Source of the DNA: Cellvibrionaceae bacterium
Lineage (GTDB): Bacteria; Pseudomonadota; Gammaproteobacteria; Pseudomonadales; Cellvibrionaceae
Assembly (NCBI GenBank): GCA_021151525.1
Contig: JAGKXD010000004.1
Coordinates: forward strand, 1-64,000
Length of the DNA stretch: 64,000 bases
Reading direction: 5' to 3'
Under the pieces are notes generated by a model. That model was not told the DNA's origin. It ran no database searches and saw nothing but the letters and a program-made list of their open reading frames with translations. The position numbers and the translations under genes are program-made. Shown here piece by piece: positions 56,800-64,000 of the stretch (position 1 is the stretch's first letter; each line of letters begins with the position of its first letter).

Positions 56800-57348
56800 A
56801 TGCGCCGATTAGCTAAAAGAAATGGCGAACACGCAGATGTGGACGTTACCGCGTTTATTAATCTGGTTGTGGTGTTGGTACCTGTTCTCTTAATGGGGAT
56901 GGTGCTCTCGCACATCACAGTGCTGGATCTAAAATTGCCGGATATCCCCGCTGCCAGTAGCGAACAACAAGAGCCGCCTGCACAGCTTGAGTTGATTATT
57001 CGCGCGGACTATTTTGATATTAATTATCCCGCCGGAATTCGCTTAAAGCGAATCGAAAAAACGGCAAATGGAAAATATGATTTTGAAAACTTGACTCTCT
57101 ATCTGCAAGAAATTAAACGGCAGTTGGGCGATAAAGGTATTCAGAAACGCGATATTTATTTGTTGTCAGAAAAAAATACCGATTACCAAACATTGGTAGC
57201 GGTAATGGATACTGTGCGCTCATATCGCACAGTAGTTGCAACTTCTGTTGTCAATGCTGAACTTTTTCCAGAGGTTTCCTTGGGCGATGCGCCTCCACCC
57301 GGCGAACAAACGCAAGCGGTAAGCGGTGAGCAAGGAGGGCAGCAATGA
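56800..57348 (+). CDS. ExbD/TolR family protein 1, membrane Asp replaced by Asn
   Basis: The 182-residue product has the ExbD/TolR layout: a short cytoplasmic start, one membrane helix (about 17-41), and a periplasmic domain with LILRADYFDI-like and IYLLSEKNTDYQTLVAVMDTVRSY segments. In the family the helix begins P-L-I-D, and that Asp carries the proton. Here the same place reads A-F-I-N, with Asn21 (codon AAT at 56860-56862). The preceding residues D13 and D15 lie before the helix. AGAGGTAAAA precedes the ATG. The end overlaps exbD 2 by four bases. Confidence 0.88.
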   Translation: MRRLAKRNGEHADVDVTAFINLVVVLVPVLLMGMVLSHITVLDLKLPDIPAASSEQQEPPAQLELIIRADYFDINYPAGIRLKRIEKTANGKYDFENLTLYLQEIKRQLGDKGIQKRDIYLLSEKNTDYQTLVAVMDTVRSYRTVVATSVVNAELFPEVSLGDAPPPGEQTQAVSGEQGGQQ

Positions 57349-57890
57349 AAAAATCTATGCGTGCAAAACGTATGGCGAAACATCGCCAGCGTTTAAATAT
57401 TGTGCCCAAATTAAATTTGGTGCCTTTGATTGACTGCTTTACCTTGCTGATTTTTTTCTTATTGATTAACTATTCTGCGGATGTAGAAGTTTTGCATTCC
57501 GATAAGTCAATCAAGTTGCCGGCGTCTATCTCTGAAACAGCGCCCGGTGAAACTGTGGTAATCACCGTGAGTGCGACCGATATTATTGTGTCTGGTCAGC
57601 GTGTAGGTAGCATTAGCGACATGATGGCGAATACTGCACAAAAATTTGAACCGCTTGAAGCGGAATTAAAGTTTTTAGCCAGTAACGCTGCGCCGCTTAG
57701 CGAAAAGGAAAAAGCAGAAGGGCGACCAATTACTATATTAGGGGATAGAGCTATTCCCTATGAGCAATTGAAGAAAATCATGGCGACCTGTGTTGCGGCT
57801 GACTATCGCAATATTGCTTTGGCCGTTTCCCACAAAGATGCTAGCAATAAAGTTTTAGGTGCTGGCAACAAAACTGCGAACGGAGGTTGA
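57345..57890 (+). CDS. ExbD/TolR family protein 2, with intact membrane Asp
   Basis: The 181-residue product has a basic cytoplasmic start, the canonical N-L-V-P-L-I-D with Asp30 (codon GAC at 57432-57434), one membrane helix (about 27-47), and a periplasmic domain with SIKLPASIS, IIVSGQRVGSI and the ILGDRAIPYEQLKKIMATC segment that corresponds to the TolR/ExbD core. It keeps the proton-binding Asp that the first ExbD copy lacks. Its start overlaps the stop of that copy (ATGA). Confidence 0.92.
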   Translation: MKKSMRAKRMAKHRQRLNIVPKLNLVPLIDCFTLLIFFLLINYSADVEVLHSDKSIKLPASISETAPGETVVITVSATDIIVSGQRVGSISDMMANTAQKFEPLEAELKFLASNAAPLSEKEKAEGRPITILGDRAIPYEQLKKIMATCVAADYRNIALAVSHKDASNKVLGAGNKTANGG

Positions 57891-57891
57891 T

Positions 57892-58884
57892 ATGTCAACA
57901 TACATTATATCAACCATGCAGTTGCCTTGGTCATTCGCGGACGACGATGCACGCTTCAAAAAGATTCTGGTTGCGGCATTGGTTATTTTTTTAGTATTTG
58001 CAATTCCAATTACTATTACTAAGTTACCGCAATTAACACGCAAAGAAAAAGCAGAATTGCCGCCGCAATTGGCGCGGGTTATGTTGGAGAAGCAAGAACT
58101 ACCTCCACCAAAACCAATCGAGCCACCCAAGGAAGAAAAAAAGCCGGAAGAAAAGAAACCCGTAGAAAAGCTGCCGGAGAAAAAGCCGGTAACGTCTAAC
58201 ACTAATAAACCGGTTGATAACGCAAAAAGTATTGATTCAAAAAGCGATGCGAAAGCTAACGCAAAAGCTCAGGCACAAGCGCAAATTTCTACTTTCAAAG
58301 ATGATTTGATGGAAATGCGTGAAGCTCTGCAAACCAGCGCTGTGGAAACTGCAAGCGCTACTGTTAGCAATGGTGCAGGCCAGGCAACCCAAGTTGATCG
58401 CTCTATGATTAACAGCGGCCAAACCAAAGGCAGTGGTGGTATTAATGTGGGTGCCTACGCAAGCCATGACGTTGGCGGCGTTGCATTGTCTGGTCGCGAA
58501 ACGACGAAAGTAAAAAGCGATTTGGCCAATGCTGGTAAAAAAGCTGCAGGTGCAACGGGTAATGGCGGTGGCAACAGCGATGGTGCTGGCGGCGCAGCGC
58601 GCAGTGAAGAAGAAATGCGTAAAGTTATGGAGCAATACAAAAGCTCTATATTCTCAATTTACAACCGTGCTCTGCGTGATAATGCTGCACTACAAGGAAA
58701 AGTTAAATTCAAAATGATTATCGATCCGTCGGGACAGGTTGTGGAAGCGAGCATTGAGTTCAGCGAACTGAAAGATCCTGCATTAGAGGCAAAACTTTTA
58801 GCGAAAATGAAATCAATCAGTTTTCCTACTGCGAATGTTGTGAGAACGACCTTTTACCAGACGTTGGATTTCTTGCCGCAGTAA
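57892..58884 (+). CDS. TonB-like protein with AgmX/PglI-type C-terminus
   Basis: The 330-residue product has one membrane helix (about 24-45) and a Pro/Lys/Glu-rich periplasmic rod (about 60-105, with PPPKPIEPPKEEKKPEEKKP). A Gln/Ala/Ser/Gly-rich middle follows, and a C-terminal domain of about 95 residues from EEEMRKVMEQYKSSIFSIYNRALRDN through GKVKFKMIIDPSGQVVEASIEFSEL to a final PTANVVRTTFYQTLDFLPQ. This end resembles the TonB-like AgmX/PglI domain of Myxococcus motility proteins. It is the likely part that transmits force from the ExbBD motor to the TPR lipoproteins. ATG 57892 has GGAGG 6 bases upstream. A terminator closes the operon. Confidence 0.88.
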   Translation: MSTYIISTMQLPWSFADDDARFKKILVAALVIFLVFAIPITITKLPQLTRKEKAELPPQLARVMLEKQELPPPKPIEPPKEEKKPEEKKPVEKLPEKKPVTSNTNKPVDNAKSIDSKSDAKANAKAQAQAQISTFKDDLMEMREALQTSAVETASATVSNGAGQATQVDRSMINSGQTKGSGGINVGAYASHDVGGVALSGRETTKVKSDLANAGKKAAGATGNGGGNSDGAGGAARSEEEMRKVMEQYKSSIFSIYNRALRDNAALQGKVKFKMIIDPSGQVVEASIEFSELKDPALEAKLLAKMKSISFPTANVVRTTFYQTLDFLPQ

Positions 58885-58897
58885 TGTGGACTCAGCA

Positions 58898-58938
58898 AAA
58901 ACAAAAAAGGCGAACCGAGATGTTCGCCTTTTTTGTTT
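58898..58938. terminator. bidirectional terminator after the TPR/ExbBD operon
   Basis: A perfect 17-base-pair stem at 58899-58915 and 58922-58938 with a 6-base loop has A-rich and T-rich ends, so it can serve the rightward operon and the leftward srkA gene. Its right arm touches the srkA stop codon. Confidence 0.92.
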
Positions 58939-59962
58939 AGAAAATTGCCAAGGGCGGCTCTCGCAGTGCCGCCAACTGCTCACGCAATTCTAAAATATGT
59001 TGCGACCAATAATGCTCGGTATTAAACCATGGGAAATAGCGTGGGAATGCAGGGTCAGTCCAGCGTCGTGCTAGCCATGCACTGTAATGCATAATGCGCA
59101 TGCTGCGCAGTGCTTCAATCAGTTGTAATTCCGCTAAATCAAAATCGCAAAACTCTTGGTAACCATCCAACATTTCACTTAATTGCAAACGCTGGTTATC
59201 GCGCTCGCCGGTGAGCAGCATCCAAAGATCTTGCACTGCAGGGCCAGTGCGGGCATCGTCAAAGTCTACGAAGTGCGGTACGCCTTCGCGCCACAAGACA
59301 TTGCCGGGGTGACAATCACCGTGTAAACGAATGGGGTTATATTTCACGCGCTCAAAGAGCGCATCGCATTGAATAATAATGTCAGCACCAACGCGTTTGT
59401 AATTTTCTAATTGATTGGCGGGAATAAAATTATTGTCGAGTAAAAATTCGTAAGAGTCGCGTGCAAAATTTTGTACCGTCATAGCTGGGCGATACTGAAA
59501 GGGTTGTGCTTGTCCCATGGCGTGAATACGGCCAAGACAGCGCCCAATCATTAACAGCGAATCAAAATCATCTAGGTTGGGTGCGTGACCACCTTGACGA
59601 GGAAAGAGCGCAAAATCAAAACCTTGGTAGTGGTGCAGAGTATTGCCAGCATCATCGATCAGTGGGGCGACTACCGAAATTTCTAATTCTTTGAGCGCTT
59701 GTGTGAAGCTGTGTTCTTCTAAAATTTGTTCGCGTGTCCAACGCTCGGGGCGATAAAATTTTGCAATGATCGGGCTGCTGCATTCAATACCAACTTGATA
59801 AACTCTGTTCTCGTAAGAATTTAAAGCAAGGATGCGAGCGTCAGTTAGATGCCCGTTTGCTTCTATTGCATCGAGTACTAAATCAGGGCTCAGCTTTTCG
59901 TAGGGATGTGATTGTGGCGTGTGTTCTGCGGGAGGAGTTTCTGATTCGAGTTTGTTGCTCAT
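58937..59962 (-). CDS. srkA: stress response kinase A (SrkA / YihE)
   Basis: SrkA is a Ser/Thr protein kinase with a choline-kinase/APH-type fold that protects cells under stress, partly by countering MazEF toxicity in E. coli. The 341-residue product has LNSYENRVYQVG (nucleotide loop), IAKFYRPERWTREQILEEH with the conserved Lys and Glu, HGDCHPGNVLW with the catalytic Asp, and FVDFDDA as the metal site. The length matches the family. It has a GGAA ribosome site. It is convergent with the TPR/ExbBD operon and shares its terminator. Confidence 0.93.
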   Translation of the reverse strand: MSNKLESETPPAEHTPQSHPYEKLSPDLVLDAIEANGHLTDARILALNSYENRVYQVGIECSSPIIAKFYRPERWTREQILEEHSFTQALKELEISVVAPLIDDAGNTLHHYQGFDFALFPRQGGHAPNLDDFDSLLMIGRCLGRIHAMGQAQPFQYRPAMTVQNFARDSYEFLLDNNFIPANQLENYKRVGADIIIQCDALFERVKYNPIRLHGDCHPGNVLWREGVPHFVDFDDARTGPAVQDLWMLLTGERDNQRLQLSEMLDGYQEFCDFDLAELQLIEALRSMRIMHYSAWLARRWTDPAFPRYFPWFNTEHYWSQHILELREQLAALREPPLAIF

Positions 59963-59987
59963 GGCAATTCCGATTAATTCTTTCTTA

Positions 59988-60015
59988 AATAAAAAGGGCG
60001 CGATAATCGCGCCCT
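59988..60015 (-). terminator. terminator after the amino acid decarboxylase gene
   Basis: The stem AGGGCGCGA / TCGCGCCCT with a 3-base loop reads leftward into a T run. It lies 11 bases past the stop of the leftward decarboxylase gene. Confidence 0.88.
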
Positions 60016-60026
60016 AGTCAAACCTT

Positions 60027-62279
60027 TTACTGCTTCACACAATCCACAAAATAACCTTTCTTGCCATCAACTTCGCGTTTCACTAAACCGTGAACGTCGG
60101 TTTCAAAGCCGGGGAACTTTTCGTTGAAGTCGCGTGCGAAACGCAAATAATCCACGATGGTTTTATTGAAACGCTCGCCCGGAATTAACAATGGAATTCC
60201 CGGTGGATAGGGCGTTAACAAAATAGAAGTGATACGACCTTCCAACTCATCAATCGGTACACGTTCGATTTCGCGGTGCGCCATTTTTGCAAATGCATCA
60301 GACGGTTTCATTGCCGGTTGCATATCGCTCAGATACATTTCGGTGGTCAAGCGCGCAACGTCGTAAGCCTTGTAGAAATCATGAATTTGTTGACACAAAT
60401 CTTTCAGGCCCATGCGCTCGTAGCGTGGATTCGCTTGCGCAAATTCCGGCATGATTCGCCACATGGGTTGGTTTTTGTCGTAGTCATCTTTGAACTGCTG
60501 CAACGCAGTCAACAGTGTATTCCAGCGGCCTTTGGTGATGCCGATGGTGAACATGATGAAGAATGAGTAGAGGCCGCACTTCTCGATAATTACGCCGTTC
60601 TCTGCCAAGTATTTGGTAACGATGGACGCAGGAATGCCTGTATCGCTGAAGTCGCCGTTTACTGACAAGCCGGGGTTAACGATGGTGGCTTTAATCGGGT
60701 CGAGCATGTTGAAGCCCGGAGCCAATTTGCCGAAGCCATGCCAGTTGTCGTCGCTGCGCAAAATCCAGTCGTCGCGCTCGCCAATGCCGTCTTCCGCAAA
60801 CTCTTCTGGGCCCCACACTTGGAACCACCAATCTTGACCCCACTCGGCATCCACTTTTTTCATGGCGCGGCGGAAATCGAGTGCTTCTAAAATCGATTCC
60901 TCTACCAGCGCCGTGCCGCCGGGTGCTTCCATCATAGCCGCTGCGATATCGCAGGACGCAATAATTGAATATTGCGGAGACGTTGACGTGTGCATCAAAT
61001 AGGCTTCGTTGAACGCATCCTGATCGAGTTTTACTTTTTCAGATTCGCGCACGAGCACTTGCGATGCTTGCGATAATCCAGCGAGCAATTTATGAGTGGA
61101 TTGCGTGGAGAAAATCATCGACTCTTTGGCACGTGGACGATCTTTGCCAATTGCATGCATATTTTTGTAGAAGTCGTGGAAGGTTGCGTGCGGCAACCAG
61201 GCTTCGTCGAAATGTAGTGTATCGATCTTGCCATCGAGCATATCTTTCAAGGTTTCCACGTTGTAAACCACACCGTCGTAAGTTGATTGGGTGATGGTTA
61301 AGATGCGTGGCTTTTTGTTGGCTGCAACGCGTGCGAAAGGGTTCGCTTCGATTTTGCGTGCAATGCTTTCCGGCGTAAATTCTTCCAGCGGAATGGGGCC
61401 GATAATGCCGAGGTGGTTGCGCGTCGGCATTAGGAATACGGGAATTGCTCCGCACATAATGATCGAGTGCAGAATCGATTTATGGCAGTTGCGGTCAACC
61501 ACAACAATATCGCCCGGCGCTACGGTTGAGTGCCACACCATCTTGTTGGATGTCGAAGTACCGTTAGTCACAAAGTAGCAGTGGTCGGCGTTAAAAATAC
61601 GCGCAGCGTTGCGCTCAGACGCCGCGATAGGGCCTGTGTGATCAAGCAACTGGCCGAGTTCTTCCACAGCATTACAAACGTCGGCGCGCAGCATATTTTC
61701 GCCAAAGAACTGGTGGAACATTTGGCCGATTGGCGATTTCAAAAAGGCTACGCCGCCCGAGTGACCAGGGCAGTGCCATGAGTAAGAGCCATCGTTCGCG
61801 TAATGTACGAGTGCGCGGAAAAACGGTGGTGCAAGGCCATCCAAATAAGATTTAGCTTCGCGAATAATATGGCGCGCCACGAATTCAGGCGTGTCTTCAA
61901 ACATATGGATGAAGCCGTGCAGCTCGCGCAGGATATCGTTGGGGATATGGCGCGAGGTGCGGGTTTCACCATAAAGGTAGATCGGGATATCGGCGTTTTT
62001 GTAGCGAATCTCTTCCACGAAGGCGCGCAGGGATTTGAGCGCGTTGTCGGTTTCTTCTAATGAACCCTCGCCGAACTCTTCGTCATCAATCGATAAAATA
62101 AACGCAGACGCACGTGATTGTTGCTGAGCAAACTGCGACAAATCGCCGTAGCTGGTAACGCCCAGTACCTCCATACCCTCTTTTTCCATAGCATCGGCGA
62201 GTGCGCGAATGCCTAGGCCAGAGGTGTTTTCGGAGCGGAAATCTTCGTCGATGATGACAATAGGAAAGCGAAACTTCAT
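60027..62279 (-). CDS. PLP-dependent Orn/Lys/Arg decarboxylase (group III fold)
   Basis: The 750-residue product has the three-part layout of large bacterial basic amino acid decarboxylases: an N-terminal response-regulator-like wing (about 1-130), the PLP fold, and a C-terminal domain. Visible sites are NGTSTSNKMVWHS, DRNCHKSILHSIIMCGA, HFDEAWLPHATFH, and STHKLLAG with the PLP lysine at about 397. GISLY-type specificity cannot be read safely. The whole resembles Pseudomonas LdcA-type lysine decarboxylases and E. coli AdiA/LdcC. Products would be cadaverine, agmatine or putrescine. ATG 62279 is used because GGAGG lies 5-6 bases upstream; a TTG at 62291 is further out. A hairpin sits just before the ribosome site. 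Confidence 0.9.
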   Translation of the reverse strand: MKFRFPIVIIDEDFRSENTSGLGIRALADAMEKEGMEVLGVTSYGDLSQFAQQQSRASAFILSIDDEEFGEGSLEETDNALKSLRAFVEEIRYKNADIPIYLYGETRTSRHIPNDILRELHGFIHMFEDTPEFVARHIIREAKSYLDGLAPPFFRALVHYANDGSYSWHCPGHSGGVAFLKSPIGQMFHQFFGENMLRADVCNAVEELGQLLDHTGPIAASERNAARIFNADHCYFVTNGTSTSNKMVWHSTVAPGDIVVVDRNCHKSILHSIIMCGAIPVFLMPTRNHLGIIGPIPLEEFTPESIARKIEANPFARVAANKKPRILTITQSTYDGVVYNVETLKDMLDGKIDTLHFDEAWLPHATFHDFYKNMHAIGKDRPRAKESMIFSTQSTHKLLAGLSQASQVLVRESEKVKLDQDAFNEAYLMHTSTSPQYSIIASCDIAAAMMEAPGGTALVEESILEALDFRRAMKKVDAEWGQDWWFQVWGPEEFAEDGIGERDDWILRSDDNWHGFGKLAPGFNMLDPIKATIVNPGLSVNGDFSDTGIPASIVTKYLAENGVIIEKCGLYSFFIMFTIGITKGRWNTLLTALQQFKDDYDKNQPMWRIMPEFAQANPRYERMGLKDLCQQIHDFYKAYDVARLTTEMYLSDMQPAMKPSDAFAKMAHREIERVPIDELEGRITSILLTPYPPGIPLLIPGERFNKTIVDYLRFARDFNEKFPGFETDVHGLVKREVDGKKGYFVDCVKQ

Positions 62280-62296
62280 GGAAACCTCCAAATAGA

Positions 62297-62318
62297 GCCA
62301 GTGCCGAAAAGCACTGGC
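62297..62318 (-). promoter_or_regulatory. hairpin directly before the decarboxylase ribosome site
   Basis: GCCAGTGC and GCACTGGC form a perfect 8-base-pair stem with a 6-base loop. On the leftward transcript it ends about 8 bases before GGAGG, so it could affect initiation or mRNA stability. Confidence 0.65.
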
Positions 62319-62673
62319 GAGTAAAGACGCCTGGGCAAGGTTGAGGCCACCGCTTGCGCGCCGAAAAGCTGGATGCGAATTCTCGCAGAATTAGACGAAT
62401 TGTGGGAAAAAAAATCAGCCCACGGGGCTCATGAAGCCGTTTTTTTAATAGTTATTGGCTCGCGCTGGCCAAAGGGGGCGTAAATTGCCCTTATTAAAGC
62501 CGTCTTAGATGACGGTTTTGCGTGTTCTTGCCGTCTCTAAGGCTCTTTTGATCTTGCATTGAGTGAGAGGCTACTTCGATTTGGCTTTAAGGTCAGTTAG
62601 TTTTTGTATCAATAAAATATAAGATAATAATAAAAATTATTGCGGATTATTTTCTTACATGCAAATATATTCG

Positions 62674-62698
62674 GGTATAAAAAAGATAATTTTATACC
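62674..62698. repeat. 9-base inverted repeat in A+T-rich sequence upstream of GH43
   Basis: GGTATAAAA and TTTTATACC are perfect reverse complements, 7 bases apart. The size and spacing would suit an operator for a dimeric repressor, such as a LacI-type sugar regulator, but no regulator gene is in the window. Confidence 0.55.
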
Positions 62699-62741
62699 GT
62701 TTTATTAAAAATCCCTGCCTAACTCGTTAAATAAGGCTTTT

Positions 62742-62783
62742 AACCTGCGTGTTTCGACTTTGAAATGGCTGCAGGTTTTTTTG
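62742..62783 (+). terminator. hairpin with T run in the GH43 leader
   Basis: AACCTGC (62742-62748) pairs with GCAGGTT (62771-62777), with a 22-base loop, and is followed by T residues. It could be a leader terminator or attenuator for the GH43 gene, or the end of an upstream transcript. Confidence 0.45.
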
Positions 62784-62831
62784 ATGCCAAAATTAAATAG
62801 TAATATATAAATATAAATAGGAGCTTGAGAG

Positions 62832-64000
62832 ATGAAAACAGTTGTTCGTAAATGGTGGGTGTTGAGCCTGCTTTGTGCATCGGCGCTCTTGCCGATGGCC
62901 GCTACCCACGCCCAAACCGGTTATACCCCGGTGGAATTCCAAAACGCGTCTGTACATGACCCGTCCGTCATCAAAGTTGACGATACTTTTTATGTGTTTG
63001 GCTCCCATTTGGCGGCGGCTAAATCGCCGGATTTGATGAAATGGCAGTTGATCGCCGCTGGCGTAAACAACGCCAATCCTTTGTTCAATAACGTTTTGAC
63101 CGAGCTGTCGGAAACCCTCGCATGGGCGCAGTCAGATACCCTGTGGGCGCCCGATGTGGTGCGCTTGGGCGATGGTCGTTTCTACATGTATTACAACGCG
63201 TGCAAGGGCGATTCTCCACGCTCGGCCTTGGGGATTGCGGTGGCCGACAAGGTGGAAGGGCCTTACGTAAACCAAGGCATTATCCTCAAATCCGGCATGT
63301 GGGGTTTGGCGAGTGAAGACGGCACTATTTACGATGCTCGCAAACACCCCAACACTGTAGATCCGAACGTTTTCTTCGATGCGAGCGGCAAGTTGTGGAT
63401 GATGTACGGCTCTTATTCGGGCGGCATTTTCGTGCTGCAAATGGATCCGCAAACTGGTCGTCCTTTGCCGAACCAAGGTTATGGCAAGCGTATTATGGGT
63501 GGCAACCACAGCCGTATCGAAGCGGCTTATGTCCTTTACAGCCCGCAAACCGCTTACTACTACTTGTTCACCTCCTTTGGTGGTTTGGATGCAGCGGGTG
63601 GCTACAACATCCGCGTTGCGCGCTCCAGCTCGCCCAATGGCCCTTTCTACGATGCGCAAGGCAATGACATGGTAAATGTTAAGGCCAACCCCGCGCTGCC
63701 CTTGTTTGATGATGCCTCCATCGCCCCTTATGGCGTGAAGCTAATCGGCAACTATTTGTTTGAGCGCAAGCTCGGTGAAACAGGTACTGGTATTGGTACC
63801 GGCTATGTATCTCCCGGTCACAACTCGGCTTATTACGATGCGGCTACTGGCAAGCACTTCCTGATTTTCCACACGCGTTTCCCACAGCGTGGTGAGGAAC
63901 ATGAAATTCGTGTTCACCAAATGTTGATGAATGTGGATGGCTGGCCAGTCGTTGCGCCTTATCGCTACGCCAATGAAACCGCGGCGACTGTGAAAGCGGC
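62832..64000 (+). CDS. secreted glycoside hydrolase family 43 protein, arabinanase-like (cut by window edge)
   Basis: The first 389 codons are present; the frame is open to the last base. A signal peptide (cleavage near THA-QT) precedes a five-bladed GH43 propeller. The three catalytic acids are placed as in the family: Asp in VHDPSVIK (base, about residue 44), Asp in TVDPNVFF (about 178), and Glu in SRIEAAYV (acid, about 231). A late SPGHNSAYYD ... FHTRF segment may give the His that coordinates a metal in endo-1,5-arabinanases. A substrate of arabinan or arabinoxylan side chains is likely but not proven. The ATG has AGGAG about 9 bases upstream. Any carbohydrate-binding module would lie beyond the window. 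It is a likely substrate of the type II secretion system encoded at 36-48 kb. Confidence 0.9.
   Translation, partial: MKTVVRKWWVLSLLCASALLPMAATHAQTGYTPVEFQNASVHDPSVIKVDDTFYVFGSHLAAAKSPDLMKWQLIAAGVNNANPLFNNVLTELSETLAWAQSDTLWAPDVVRLGDGRFYMYYNACKGDSPRSALGIAVADKVEGPYVNQGIILKSGMWGLASEDGTIYDARKHPNTVDPNVFFDASGKLWMMYGSYSGGIFVLQMDPQTGRPLPNQGYGKRIMGGNHSRIEAAYVLYSPQTAYYYLFTSFGGLDAAGGYNIRVARSSSPNGPFYDAQGNDMVNVKANPALPLFDDASIAPYGVKLIGNYLFERKLGETGTGIGTGYVSPGHNSAYYDAATGKHFLIFHTRFPQRGEEHEIRVHQMLMNVDGWPVVAPYRYANETAATVKA

Larger units (their letters stand above)
62280..62831. other. 552-base divergent intergenic region, decarboxylase / GH43
   Basis: It holds a hairpin in the decarboxylase leader (62297-62318), a 9-base-pair terminator-like hairpin at 62497-62519, a very A+T-rich stretch at about 62600-62720 with an inverted repeat at 62674-62698, and a hairpin with a T run at 62742-62783 before the GH43 gene. 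I see no gene. Promoters for both flanking genes are expected here. Confidence 0.6.

Noticed and set aside
56063..58884. Identification of the motor genes as the Tol-Pal system
   Set aside because: tolB, pal and ybgC/ybgF are absent, there are two TolR-like genes instead of one, and the last gene has an AgmX/PglI-like rather than a TolA-like end.

Overview
The window looks like a chromosomal segment of a Cellvibrio-like gammaproteobacterium (Cellvibrionaceae). The evidence is the conserved block amiB-mutL-miaA-hfq-hflX-hflK-hflC-hisZ-purA, trxA-rho-ubiD, tamA-tamB, a full type II secretion (gsp) operon, osmoregulated glucan genes, and a secreted family 43 glycoside hydrolase at the right edge, as expected for a plant-polysaccharide degrader. 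The genus is inferred from gene order and protein style, not from a search.

Layout. 1-4117: tail of a MATE transporter, a membrane GGDEF-EAL c-di-GMP protein, and a leftward rlmJ operon. 4299-9769: tamA-tamB (outer membrane assembly), convergent with a TraF-like outer membrane protein (9776-11140). 11329-24806: amiB-mutL, then two leftward genes (DUF535 and DUF3667) breaking the usual mutL-miaA link, then miaA-hfq-hflX-hflK-hflC-hisZ-purA. 25050-28677: leftward opgG-opgH. 29039-35909: hybrid histidine kinase, trxA, rho, ubiD, a CPXCG zinc-ribbon-like gene and mscL, separated by clear terminators. 36227-48002: gspC-D-E-F-G-H-I-J-K-L-M-N, followed by apbE. 49413-58884: a tightly packed nine-gene operon coding for a secreted protein, three TPR proteins (two of them lipoproteins), a small periplasmic protein, one ExbB/TolQ protein, two ExbD/TolR proteins and a TonB-like protein with an AgmX/PglI-type C-terminus. 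58937-62279: leftward srkA and a PLP-dependent Lys/Arg/Orn decarboxylase. 62832-64000: the start of a secreted GH43 arabinanase-like enzyme.

The most interesting system is the operon at 49.4-58.9 kb. It has the parts of a proton-driven envelope machine (ExbB + 2 ExbD + TonB-like coupling protein) joined to large periplasmic and outer-membrane TPR scaffolds, like the core of the Myxococcus Agl-Glt motility apparatus, but without an obvious TonB receptor or Tol-Pal partner. The first ExbD subunit has Asn where the family has its proton-carrying Asp, while the second keeps it, suggesting that the two TolR-like subunits are functionally split. It lies directly after the T2SS/apbE block and behind a long near-perfect inverted repeat.

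No tRNA, rRNA, CRISPR array, insertion sequence or prophage was recognised. Most gaps are short; gaps over about 300 bases are described separately.
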